Assembly (NCBI RefSeq): GCF_015773195.1
Contig: NZ_JADWYK010000012.1
Location: 1 to 64,000 of the forward strand
DNA length: 64,000 nt
Direction: 5' to 3'
Origin: Hymenobacter guriensis
Lineage (GTDB): Bacteria > Bacteroidota > Bacteroidia > Cytophagales > Hymenobacteraceae
The notes beneath the pieces were generated by a model. The model had not been told where the DNA came from. It saw only the letters and a program-made list of their open reading frames with translations, and ran no database searches. Both the position numbers and the translations under genes were made by a program. Shown piece after piece: positions 44,181 to 52,504 of the stretch (the stretch's first letter is position 1; each line of letters begins with the position of its first letter).

Positions 44181-46226
44181 CTACCCTACCCGCTGCAGCA
44201 CCAGGGCCGTGCGGTTGGTCACATAGAGGCTGAGCTTGCTAACGCCGTCTTCCTGGAAGGTTTCATACAGGAGAGAGTCGTCTACGCGCTGAAAGCCGCC
44301 GAACCGGGCATCATCGGAGTTGAGGATGATGCGGTAACGGCCGGCCTGGGGCACGAAGAAGCGGTAGTCGGGCACGCTGCGGTCCACGTGGAAGCTGAAC
44401 ACGAACACCAGCCCGCCCCGCTCGAAAATCATGACCTGGTTGGTAGTGTCGATGTTCAGCTCCCGGGCCGGGCCGGCGGCCAGCAGGCGCTGGGCCCGGG
44501 CCGTGGTTACCATAGCTTTATCAAAAGCCTGCAGGTACTGAAACTTCAGGTCGGGGTTGTCGGCCAGGCTCCACTGGCGACGGGCGTAGTGGTGGCTCCA
44601 GTTGTTGCCCTCGCGGGGGAAATCGACCCACTCGGGGTGGCCAAACTCGTTGCCGATAAAGTTGAGGTAGGCCTCCCCGCCCAGGGCCAGCGTGATGAGG
44701 CGGATGAGCTTGTGCAACGCCACGCCCCGGGCCACTACCGGGTCGGGGTCGTCCTTGTGCATGTGGGTGTAGATGGCCGCGTCAATCAGCCAGTGGGCCA
44801 GCGTTTTGTCGCCTACCAGCGCCTGGTCGTGGCTTTCGGCGTAAGCCACGGTTTTCTCGCCGGCGCGGCGGTTGGTGAGAGTCCACCACAGGTCTCGCAG
44901 GTTCCAGTCCTCGTCGCGGGTATGCTTGAGTAGCTTGATCCAGTAATCCGGGATGCCCATACCCAGGCGGTAGTCGAAGCCCACGCCGCCCTCGGCCAGG
45001 GGGCGGCAGAGCCCCGGCAGGCCGCTCATGTCCTCGGCTATCAGCAGGGCGCTGCGCTTGAGGTCGCGCACCAGCGTGGCCGCCAGCTGTAGGTACAGAA
45101 TGGCGTCTTCGTCGGCTTCGGGCCCAAAGTACTGGTCGTAGTGCCCGAAGGCCACGCCCTCGCCGTGGTGCTGGTAGAGCATACTCGTGACGCCATCAAA
45201 CCGAAACCCATCGAAGTGAAACTCTTCCAGCCAGTAGCGTAGGTTGCTGAGCAGAAACTGCTGCACCTCGGGCCGCCCGTAGTCGAACAGCTTGGAGTCC
45301 CAACCGGGGTGGTTGCCGCGGGCGCCTTCGTGAAAGTACTGCCCGCCCGAGCCGTCGAAGTCCGCTAGCCCTTCGGCTTCGTTTTTTACCGCGTGAGAGT
45401 GCACCACGTCCAGCAGCACGGCCAGGCCCCGGTTGTGGGCTTCGTTGATGAGGTACTTCAAATCTTCGGGCGTACCGAAGCGGGAAGATGCGGCAAAGAA
45501 GTTGGCCACGTGGTAGCCGAAGGAGCCATAGTAGGGGTGCTCCATCACGGCCATCAGCTGCAGGCAGTTGTAGCCCAGGGCTTGCACGCGCGGCAGAATG
45601 TGGTCGGCAAACTCCCGGTAAGAACCCAGGCGGCCCTCCTCCGTGGCCATGCCCACGTGGCACTCGTAGATGAACGGCTCCCGTACCACGTTTGGGATAC
45701 GGAACTTCTGATCGGTCCAGGCAAAGGGCTCCGCGCGCCACACCTGGGCGGCAAAGTCCTTGGTTTCCTCGTCCTGCACGGCGCGGCGCAGGGTGGCAGG
45801 CAGGCGGTCTTTGCCGCCTTTGGCGGTGCGCACGTGCACTTTGTAGCGGCTGCCGTGGGTGAGGCGGCCGGCGTATTCCTTGTCAGGCAGGAAAGCTTCC
45901 CACACGCCATCGGCGCCGCGCTGCAGAGGCGTGGCCTCCCGGTTCCACTGGTTGAAGTCGCCAACCAACGACAGCGCCTCGGCGGCCGGGGCCCACTCCC
46001 GGTACCAGTGGCCCCGGCGGCGCGCATCGTAGTTGAGACCCAGGCGCTGATGAGCGGTGGCAAACTTGCTGAGGGAACCGTACTGCTGGGTGATTTCGGC
46101 GAGGCGGGCCTGGAGCCGTTCCTGCCGGGTCCGGAGCACGGGCTCGTAGGGAGCCAGCCAGGGGTCGTTTTCGACGAGCGTCAGGTGCGGCGTTGCGGAA
46201 GCGGCGGCGGTGGAGTCGGGCTGCAT
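44181..46226 (-). CDS. glgB: 1,4-alpha-glucan branching enzyme
   Basis: A 681-residue GH13 branching enzyme that introduces alpha-1,6 branches in glycogen. After an N-terminal CBM48 region (HWYREWAPAAEALSLVGDFNQWN) the barrel shows VVHSHAVKN, nucleophile Asp344 in DGFRFDGVTSM, general acid Glu398 in LIAEDMSG and the third Asp in AESHDQAL; a C-terminal beta domain follows. The sequence is of the eukaryote-like GH13_8 type rather than the classical bacterial GlgB. No glycogen synthase, glgC or glgP is in the window; the truncated synthase-like gene and GH31 gene are neighbours. A TAGCTTTG element precedes the gene. Confidence 0.94.
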   Translation of the reverse strand: MQPDSTAAASATPHLTLVENDPWLAPYEPVLRTRQERLQARLAEITQQYGSLSKFATAHQRLGLNYDARRRGHWYREWAPAAEALSLVGDFNQWNREATPLQRGADGVWEAFLPDKEYAGRLTHGSRYKVHVRTAKGGKDRLPATLRRAVQDEETKDFAAQVWRAEPFAWTDQKFRIPNVVREPFIYECHVGMATEEGRLGSYREFADHILPRVQALGYNCLQLMAVMEHPYYGSFGYHVANFFAASSRFGTPEDLKYLINEAHNRGLAVLLDVVHSHAVKNEAEGLADFDGSGGQYFHEGARGNHPGWDSKLFDYGRPEVQQFLLSNLRYWLEEFHFDGFRFDGVTSMLYQHHGEGVAFGHYDQYFGPEADEDAILYLQLAATLVRDLKRSALLIAEDMSGLPGLCRPLAEGGVGFDYRLGMGIPDYWIKLLKHTRDEDWNLRDLWWTLTNRRAGEKTVAYAESHDQALVGDKTLAHWLIDAAIYTHMHKDDPDPVVARGVALHKLIRLITLALGGEAYLNFIGNEFGHPEWVDFPREGNNWSHHYARRQWSLADNPDLKFQYLQAFDKAMVTTARAQRLLAAGPARELNIDTTNQVMIFERGGLVFVFSFHVDRSVPDYRFFVPQAGRYRIILNSDDARFGGFQRVDDSLLYETFQEDGVSKLSLYVTNRTALVLQRVG

Positions 46227-46245
46227 AGCGGTTCGGGGTTTAGCC

Positions 46246-46253
46246 CAAAGCTA
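46246..46253 (-). promoter_or_regulatory. -7 promoter element of glgB
   Basis: TAGCTTTG on the minus strand, 19 bases before the glgB ATG. Confidence 0.5.
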
Positions 46254-46323
46254 CGAGCCCCGGCGAATTATAGCCGAAATTGTTCAGCTGACCAGCCCGG
46301 GAGGCATCGGGAAAGGAATGGGC

Positions 46324-46357
46324 CGGTTGTGTTACAAAATGATTTGTCACACAACCG
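46324..46357. promoter_or_regulatory. 34-bp palindrome, possible operator
   Basis: CGGTTGTGTTACAAA (46324-46338) and TTTGTCACACAACCG (46343-46357) are inverted copies with one mismatch around ATGA. Position between two divergent genes and lack of a T-run favour a protein-binding site over a terminator. Confidence 0.45.
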
Positions 46358-46453
46358 AATGTAACACATGCAAGACTTGCCCCCGCCCGTCGTTGCACCA
46401 CCCCGTTGCGGCCAGGCGAGCGGGCGAGGGCCGTGGATGGGCCGTTGGCCGAG

Positions 46454-46483
46454 AGTAGCGCGAACTTTGTAGTTCGCGCTACT
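46454..46483. repeat. AGTAGCGCGAACT hairpin
   Basis: Perfect 13-bp inverted repeat (46454-46466 and 46471-46483) with loop TTGT, about 75 bases before the ggt ATG. Compact palindrome of the intergenic-repeat type. Confidence 0.6.
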
Positions 46484-46555
46484 GTGTGCTACTGGCAGCC
46501 GAACCCGGGACGGCGCGGGGACGGGTTTCCGGTCGGAAATGTACCTTCGCCTTTG

Positions 46556-48283
46556 ATGAAACGACACGTTCTGCCCCTGCTGCTGGCAGCGCTGCTGGCC
46601 TGCACCACTGCGCCCCCTACTACCACGTCTTACCCCACGGCTGCACTGGCCCTACCGGTTCCGGCAGCAACGCCGGTGGTTACCCGGCAGGCTATGGTGG
46701 TATCAGCGCACCCGGAGGCCTCGCGCATTGGAACGGAGATACTACGCAAGGGCGGCAATGCCTACGACGCGGCCGTGGCCGTGCAGTTTGCCCTGGCCGT
46801 GGCCTTGCCAGCCGCCGGCAACATTGGAGGCGGCGGCTTCCTGCTGTACCGCGCCGCCGATGGACAAGAAGGCGCCCTCGATTTCCGCGAAACTGCTCCG
46901 GCAGCTGCCACCCGCGACATGTACCTTGATGCGCAGGGGAACGTGGTGCCGAACCGCAGCACCCTGGGCCACCTGGCCGTGGGTGTGCCGGGCACGGTGG
47001 CGGGTATGGTCGAACTACACCGGAAGCTGGGCAAGCTGCCGTGGAAGGACGTGGTGCAGCCGGCCGTAGATCTGGCCGCCGATGGGGTGAAGCTTACGGC
47101 GAAGGAAGTGGCCGGATTGAACAGTCAGCGGGATGCGTTTGCCAAAGTCAACCCATACAACGCGTATCTCCGGCCGGCCATCTGGAAGGAAGGTGATGTG
47201 ATGAAGCTGCCGGAGCTGGCCGCCACCCTGAGCCGCATTCGTGACCAGGGCCGGGCCGGGTTCTACGAAGGCCAGACGGCTGAACTACTCGTGGCCGAAA
47301 TGCAGCGCGGCCGGGGCCTCATCACCCGGCAGGACCTACTCAACTACCAGCCCAAGTGGCGCACGCCCCTGCACGGGCAATATCGTGGGCACGATGTGCT
47401 GACGTTTCCGCCGCCCAGTTCCGGGGGCGTGGCTTTGCTGCAGATGCTGCAGATGCTGGAGCCCTATAATCTGAAAAAAGCCGGCTGGCACTCGCCCCAG
47501 GCTACGCACTGGATAACCGAGGCCCAGCGCCGCGTGTACGCCGACCGCGCCACCTACCTCGGCGACCCGGACTTTGGCCGGGTGCCCGTGCCTCAGCTGC
47601 TCGAAAAAAGCTACAACCAGCAGCGCATGGCCTCCACCCTACCCTACCGCGCCACGCCCAGCGCCCAGGTAGCGGCAGGCGCGGGGTTGCCCGGGTATGA
47701 GTCGGACCAGACCACGCACTACAGCATTGTGGATGCCCAAGGCAATGCCGTAAGCTGCACAACTACCCTCAACGGCGGCTACGGCAGCAAAGTGGTAGTG
47801 GCCGGGGCGGGCTTTCTGCTCAATAACGAAATGGACGACTTCAGCAGCAAGCCCGGCACGCCCAACTCCTACGGGCTGGTGGGCGGCACGGCCAACGCCA
47901 TCCAGCCCGGCAAGCGTATGCTTTCCTCTATGACGCCGACTATCCTCACCAAAAACGGCAAGCTCGCGCTGGTAACGGGCACGCCCGGCGGCAGCACCAT
48001 CATCACCTCGGTGCTGCAAAGCATTGTGCACGTAATCGACTACGACATGAACGCCCAGCAGGCGGTAGCGGCCCCGCGCCTGCACCACCAGTGGCTCCCC
48101 GACCAGATTGAGGTGGAAGCAGGCGCCCTGCTGCCCGTTGCCCAGGATACCCTCCGGGCCCGCGGCTACGTGCTGAACCCGCGCGGCGGCTGGGGCCGGG
48201 TAGATATCATCCGGGTGCTGCCCAACGGCCAGTTGGAAGGCGGCGCCGACCCCCGCGGCGACGACGCAGCGCAGGGCTATTGA
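46556..48283 (+). CDS. ggt: Gamma-glutamyltransferase (glutathione hydrolase) lipoprotein
   Basis: A 575-residue proenzyme that self-cleaves into two subunits and transfers or hydrolyses gamma-glutamyl groups, for example from glutathione. The predicted cleavage/nucleophile residue is Thr386 in QTTHYSIVD; GNIGGGGFLLYR and the late SSMTPTIL and GTPGGSTI substrate-binding motifs are intact. A lipobox (LLAC) suggests lipid anchoring instead of a free periplasmic form. The ATG at 46556 gives the proper signal peptide. It is divergent from glgB and stands alone. Confidence 0.95.
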   Translation: MKRHVLPLLLAALLACTTAPPTTTSYPTAALALPVPAATPVVTRQAMVVSAHPEASRIGTEILRKGGNAYDAAVAVQFALAVALPAAGNIGGGGFLLYRAADGQEGALDFRETAPAAATRDMYLDAQGNVVPNRSTLGHLAVGVPGTVAGMVELHRKLGKLPWKDVVQPAVDLAADGVKLTAKEVAGLNSQRDAFAKVNPYNAYLRPAIWKEGDVMKLPELAATLSRIRDQGRAGFYEGQTAELLVAEMQRGRGLITRQDLLNYQPKWRTPLHGQYRGHDVLTFPPPSSGGVALLQMLQMLEPYNLKKAGWHSPQATHWITEAQRRVYADRATYLGDPDFGRVPVPQLLEKSYNQQRMASTLPYRATPSAQVAAGAGLPGYESDQTTHYSIVDAQGNAVSCTTTLNGGYGSKVVVAGAGFLLNNEMDDFSSKPGTPNSYGLVGGTANAIQPGKRMLSSMTPTILTKNGKLALVTGTPGGSTIITSVLQSIVHVIDYDMNAQQAVAAPRLHHQWLPDQIEVEAGALLPVAQDTLRARGYVLNPRGGWGRVDIIRVLPNGQLEGGADPRGDDAAQGY

Positions 48284-48298
48284 TGGGTTGTTCCGTCT

Positions 48299-48341
48299 GT
48301 TATCCTGAGCATTCCGCACATTAAGCGGCGACGAAGGACCT
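48299..48341 (+). repeat. Half copy of the dispersed repeat, ATCCTGAGC type
   Basis: GTTATCCTGAGC...GCGACGAAGGACCT has the layout of the dispersed family (GTCAT-C-GAGC...GA-G-A-CT) in degenerate form; AGGTCCTTT and GCTTCGTC near 48446-48465 are a weak inverted partner, enclosing the following terminator. Confidence 0.45.
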
Positions 48342-48367
48342 GCCTCTGATGCGTAGCCAAAGCTTGT

Positions 48368-48419
48368 AAAATGCTCAAAGCCCTTTTCCGACGCATGGAA
48401 AAGGGCTTTGAGCATTTTT
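48368..48419. terminator. Intrinsic terminator between ggt and a convergent small gene
   Basis: Perfect 22-bp stem (48368-48389 with 48397-48418), AAAATGCTCAAAGCCC... paired to ...GGGCTTTGAGCATTTT, T-run both ways. Confidence 0.9.
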
Positions 48420-48520
48420 AGACTTTCGTGCAAGGTAAGGAAAGGTCCTTTACTGTGCTTCGTCTCTGGTTGAGACACAAAGTTTTCAGGACGGCAGTGG
48501 GGTTTCAAGCCTGAATACCT

Positions 48521-48850
48521 CTACGACATCTTCAGGTTACCGGCGGCGGTTACCAGCAGCTGGCCGAGGTGGCGGAGCTGGTCGCCAAAACCGTCGTGCA
48601 GATTAAGAGCAGAGTGGGAGGCTTCTTCGCCCAGCTGCTGCAGGGTGTGGGCCGCAGCCAGCTTGTCGCCGTTCTGGAGCTGGCTGCGCAGGTTTTCTAC
48701 GTTGGTGTTGAGGCCGCCGGAGCTGGTGTGCTGCCAGGCATCCAGAGCTTCCATGATTTCGGCGCCGCTGAGGTGGCCGTGGTTGATGCTGTTGCCCAGC
48801 GCGTGATTGGCGGCTTCGAGGCGGGCGGCGTGGTTGGTTCCGTGGTCCAT
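48521..48850 (-). CDS. Small helical hypothetical protein
   Basis: A 109-residue soluble protein, almost entirely alpha-helical by pattern, rich in His, Asn, Ala and Leu (MDHGTNHAARLEAANHALGNSINHG; HTLQQLGEEASHSALNLHDGFGDQLRHLGQLL). No signal peptide and no family I recognise. The ATG at 48850 starts the helical part; an upstream extension is basic and proline-rich and overlaps the pta leader. It is convergent with ggt and divergent from pta. Confidence 0.6.
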   Translation of the reverse strand: MDHGTNHAARLEAANHALGNSINHGHLSGAEIMEALDAWQHTSSGGLNTNVENLRSQLQNGDKLAAAHTLQQLGEEASHSALNLHDGFGDQLRHLGQLLVTAAGNLKMS

Positions 48851-49044
48851 AAGGCGGGAGAAGGCAGAATGCGTACGTGGGAAGTGTTTTTCTTCTTTAC
48901 GCCGGGGCGGGGCGGGCCGTTGCGCCGGGCGCAGGCTTTTCAGCAGGGTGCTATCTTGCCCCCTCACACTTACGCTCCCCAACTACGCCAAATGGTGTAG
49001 CTTACTATGCCAACACCGGCCCCTTTCCCTACATTAGACCCCGC

Positions 49045-51138
49045 ATGACGAAAGCCGTTTTCATTGCTACCGCCGAGCCGTACAGCGGCAAATCCCTTGT
49101 GGCCCTGGGCCTGGTGAACATGCTGCTGGGCCAGGCCCGCAAGGTGGGCTACTTCAAGCCCATCATCGACTACGACCCAGCCGTACACCCCGACCCGCAC
49201 ATCGACACCATCACTCAGTACTTCAAGCTGCCGCTTACTTACGCCGATACCTACGCCTACACGCGCCCCGAAGCCCTGCAGCTGCTGGAAACCGATAACC
49301 AGGGCGAGCTGATTGACGCCGTGATTCACAAGTTCAAGCAGTGGGAAGAAGCCTACGACTTCACGGTGGTAGAGGGCAGCGACTTTCTGGGGCCAGGCAC
49401 CGCCATTGAGTTCGACGCCAACGTGTCCATTGCCAAAAACCTGGGCGTGCCGGTCATTCTGGTCGTGTCGGGCGAAGGCAAAAGCACGGCGCAGGTGGTC
49501 AGCTCGGTGCTCACGCTGCTGCGCACGTTTGAGGCCCGGGAAGTGCCGGTGCTGCTGGCCGTAGCCAACCGCGTGGCCCCCGAACAGGCCGCCGACGTGC
49601 AGGCCCTGCTGCGCGCCCAGCTGCCCGAAGAAGTACTGCTGGCCGTGATTCCCGAGGATCCGCAGCTGCGCCACCCCACCATGCGCGAAATCCACGCCGG
49701 GCTGGGCAGCAGGCTGCTGTTCGGAGAAGCCGGGCTGGGCAACCAGGTCGATAACTATGTGATTGGGGCCATGCAGGTGCCCAACTTCCTGAACTACCTC
49801 AAGGAAAACGTGCTGATTGTGACGCCCGCCGACCGGGGCGACATCATCGTGTGCGCCCTGCAGGCCAACCAGTCGGCCAGCTACCCGCGCGTGGCGGGCA
49901 TTGTGCTCACGGCCGGGGCCGAGCCCGACGAGCCCATCATGCGCCTGCTCGAAGGTTTGCCCAACGTGGTGCCCATTCTCACCATGCCCACCGGCACCTT
50001 CGAAACCGCCACCCGCGTGGGCGCCATCAAGTCGCGCATCACCCCCGACAACCCCAAGAAGATCCAGCTGGCCATCAGCACGTTTGCGCGGCACGTAGCG
50101 GTGCAGGCCTTGGAGGAAAAGCTCATCAGCTTCCAGCCTGAGGGCATTACGCCCCACATGTTCCAGTACCGCCTGCTGCAGTGGGCCCGCCGCCAGCGCC
50201 GCCACATTGTGCTACCTGAGGGCAACGACGACCGGATTCTGCGGGCCGCCGCCCTGCTCCTGCATCAGGAGGTGGTGGACCTCACCATTCTGGGCAACCC
50301 CGCCGACGTAGCGGCCGCGGCCAAGCGCCTGGGCGTGCAGCTCCCGGCCGGGCATGTGCGCGTCATCGACCCGGTAAACTCCGAGTACTACGCCGACTAC
50401 GTGGAAACCTTCTACCAGCTGCGCAAAGACAAGGGCGTGAACCACGACATGGCCCGCGACCTACTGCGCGACGTGTCGTACTTCGGCTCGATGATGGTGT
50501 ACAAGGGCCACGCCGACGGCATGGTGTCGGGGGCGGTGCACACCACCCAGCACACCATTCGTCCGGCCCTACAGTTCATCAAAACCAAGCCGGGTGTGTC
50601 GGTGGTATCGTCGGTGTTCTTTATGTGTTTGCCCGACCGAGTGGCGGTGTTCGGCGACTGCGCCGTGAACCCCAACCCCACCGCCGAGCAGCTGGCCGAA
50701 ATTGCCATTTCCTCGGCTGAAAGCAGCCTAGCCTTCGGCATTGAGCCACGCATTGCCATGCTCTCCTACTCCTCCGGTACCTCGGGCGCCGGAGCCGACG
50801 TTGAAAAGGTGCGCCAGGCCACTGAGCTGGTGCGCCAGCGCCGCCCCGACCTGAAGGTGGAAGGCCCTATCCAGTATGATGCCGCTGTGGACCCGCTGGT
50901 GGGTCGCCAGAAGCTGCCCGGCTCCGAAGTGGCCGGCCAGGCCAGTGTGCTCATCTTCCCCGATCTGAACACCGGCAACAACACCTACAAAGCGGTGCAG
51001 CGGGAAACCGGCGCCCTGGCCATCGGCCCGGTGCTACAAGGTCTCAACAAACCCGTCAACGACCTCAGCCGCGGCTGCACCGTGGACGACGTTTTCAACA
51101 CCGTCGTGATTACAGCTATTCAGAGCCAGTTGGGGTGA
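49045..51138 (+). CDS. pta: Phosphate acetyltransferase, long form with DRTGG domain
   Basis: A 697-residue enzyme interconverting acetyl-CoA and acetyl phosphate. The N-terminal third is a P-loop, BioD-like domain (TAEPYSGKS at about 9-17), then a DRTGG regulatory domain, then the catalytic PTA_PTB domain from about residue 375 with HIVLPEGNDDRIL, GMVSGAVHTT and MLSYSSGTSG. It pairs functionally with AckA, whose gene is 1.4 kb downstream on the same strand; normally these genes abut, but here an A+T-rich minus-strand gene lies between. The ATG at 49045 begins the P-loop domain properly. Confidence 0.97.
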   Translation: MTKAVFIATAEPYSGKSLVALGLVNMLLGQARKVGYFKPIIDYDPAVHPDPHIDTITQYFKLPLTYADTYAYTRPEALQLLETDNQGELIDAVIHKFKQWEEAYDFTVVEGSDFLGPGTAIEFDANVSIAKNLGVPVILVVSGEGKSTAQVVSSVLTLLRTFEAREVPVLLAVANRVAPEQAADVQALLRAQLPEEVLLAVIPEDPQLRHPTMREIHAGLGSRLLFGEAGLGNQVDNYVIGAMQVPNFLNYLKENVLIVTPADRGDIIVCALQANQSASYPRVAGIVLTAGAEPDEPIMRLLEGLPNVVPILTMPTGTFETATRVGAIKSRITPDNPKKIQLAISTFARHVAVQALEEKLISFQPEGITPHMFQYRLLQWARRQRRHIVLPEGNDDRILRAAALLLHQEVVDLTILGNPADVAAAAKRLGVQLPAGHVRVIDPVNSEYYADYVETFYQLRKDKGVNHDMARDLLRDVSYFGSMMVYKGHADGMVSGAVHTTQHTIRPALQFIKTKPGVSVVSSVFFMCLPDRVAVFGDCAVNPNPTAEQLAEIAISSAESSLAFGIEPRIAMLSYSSGTSGAGADVEKVRQATELVRQRRPDLKVEGPIQYDAAVDPLVGRQKLPGSEVAGQASVLIFPDLNTGNNTYKAVQRETGALAIGPVLQGLNKPVNDLSRGCTVDDVFNTVVITAIQSQLG

Positions 51139-51267
51139 GATAGTTTGGGCTTTGCGTTCTGATAGGTTTCAGAGTATCAAAATTTCATTAAGGACTAAAC
51201 TTGATAGAAGCAGGACACTTCAAATTTGCATGTCAGCCCGCCTGATATAAAACACATACTATAGTAT

Positions 51268-52170
51268 TTACTTTATTATATACCCTTTATGATTAAACAT
51301 TTCATTGAAATACGTTAAGATTTCAGGCCTCATAACTAAACATTTTTTCAGATGCGAATTTAATGCAAAAATCAGAAAAGCAAAGTTTGCTGCTGCTCTA
51401 GATTCGTATTCACCAAACTCAAGAAACACCCATTCATATTCATTTTTAGCATCATCTTTGATAAACTCCGGAAACAATTCTATTGAGCCAAGTGATTTAA
51501 CACCATTAACATCAATTATTTGAGCTTTTACAACTACACCCTTATCAACAATACAGATAATATTGGGCACAAATTTGCACTCTGTGTTGATCAACAATGT
51601 TTTTATATCATTGATTTGAAAATCATTTGAGCTAACAAACACAATAAATTTAAATAAAGGGTTTTTATAAGGCCTTTTATCACTGGAATCGAAAGTAACT
51701 CCACCTCCCGCATTTAATGCAATGTCTTGACTTATTTGCCCAGGCTTTGTATCTGCTCTTTTTAGTTGTTCGTATATATTTTTTGTTGATTCAACAAATG
51801 ATTCAACATATTTTTTACCAGAGTAATATGTTGATTTAATTTCTCCAAAACAATACACTGATTCATACGGGAAATACTCTGTTCCATTTTCTGATGTAAA
51901 TAACACAGGCGAACCACTATTATCTGCAATTATTAAATCTAATTGACTACTTGTACTCAAACTTTCATCAACAATATGACCCTGACTCACATAATACTTT
52001 ATTGGCAATTTTCTCCTTATCACCCTACGAACGGCATTTTCAACTTCATCTCCCGAAGCATCTATGTCTTTCGTTTTGTGCAGTACTTTGCTTTTTTGCC
52101 TTGAGCTAAGAATCTCTTCAACGTCCTGTTTGAGAATCTCTGTTATTTCTAATTTAGGTAGTTTTCCCAT
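51268..52170 (-). CDS. DUF6602 / PD-(D/E)XK nuclease-like protein, A+T-rich
   Basis: A 300-residue protein. Residues about 40-130 resemble the DUF6602 domain: a helix with Glu44, VSQGHIVDESLSTSSQLDLIIADN with Asp78, and YESVYCFGEIKST with Glu110-x-Lys112. The Glu...Asp...Glu-x-Lys order is that of PD-(D/E)XK nucleases, so a nuclease fold is likely though cleavage is unproven. The C-terminal 170 residues are unassigned. The gene is only about one third G+C by eye (22 % and 40 % in two sampled 60-base lines), against about 60 % around it, and uses A/T-ending codons, a strong sign of recent transfer. It lies alone, opposite in direction, between pta and ackA. Confidence 0.85.
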   Translation of the reverse strand: MGKLPKLEITEILKQDVEEILSSRQKSKVLHKTKDIDASGDEVENAVRRVIRRKLPIKYYVSQGHIVDESLSTSSQLDLIIADNSGSPVLFTSENGTEYFPYESVYCFGEIKSTYYSGKKYVESFVESTKNIYEQLKRADTKPGQISQDIALNAGGGVTFDSSDKRPYKNPLFKFIVFVSSNDFQINDIKTLLINTECKFVPNIICIVDKGVVVKAQIIDVNGVKSLGSIELFPEFIKDDAKNEYEWVFLEFGEYESRAAANFAFLIFALNSHLKKCLVMRPEILTYFNEMFNHKGYIIK

Positions 52171-52504
52171 TTATAACTGCTCTTAACCTCTGTATTGACG
52201 AAGGTAGCAAACATAGGCAATACGAATATGATTGGTCGGATTGCCCAAGTTACATACTCAGGTCATACATTGGTGCAGGCGCCGGTTGTCCCGGGCTCCA
52301 TGCGTGTATACTTCGGTAATTTTGATGCTGCTATGGCCGAACAGATTCTGAACGGCCTAACAACGGCCTAACATATGCTAGGCAGCCAACCCGCCTCTAC
52401 TCGGCCAGCTGCGTACTTTGCAAACCTAAATTCATCTTTCCGGCTGCCGTAGCTTCTTTCGTTCCTGGAAGAGCAGCGCGCGGAGAAAGGCACTACTCTA
52501 TTCC
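52171..52504. other. Gap between the A+T-rich gene and ackA
   Basis: 334 bases. Composition changes from A+T-rich to G+C-rich at about 52260, marking the right edge of the foreign segment. It contains the -7 element of the DUF6602 gene. A plus-strand open frame of 47 codons (52228-52371, ATG to TAA; extendable upstream to a TTG at 52195) has protein-like composition, GSMRVYFGNFDAAMAEQIL, but no family I know; it could be a relic or a small protein and is not called as a gene. Confidence 0.5.
52208..52215 (-). promoter_or_regulatory. -7 element of the DUF6602 gene
   Basis: TATGTTTG on the minus strand, 37 bases before the ATG at 52170, matches TAnnTTTG; the acquired gene may thus use the host-type promoter. 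Confidence 0.45.

Larger units (their letters stand above)
46227..46555. other. Divergent glgB-ggt intergenic region
   Basis: 329 bases without a gene. It holds the glgB -7 element, a 34-bp palindrome (46324-46357), a 13-bp hairpin (46454-46483) and a TACCTTCG element six bases before the ggt ATG. An open frame on the minus strand (46268-46567) overlaps these signals and the ggt start and is not called. Confidence 0.6.

Noticed and set aside
46268..46567. 99-codon minus-strand open frame between glgB and ggt
   Set aside because: It covers two palindromes, a promoter element and the ggt start; the composition is basic and random-looking.
51139..52260. Insertion sequence or integrative element as carrier of the A+T-rich gene
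   Set aside because: No transposase or integrase frame, and I found no terminal inverted or direct repeats at the edges.
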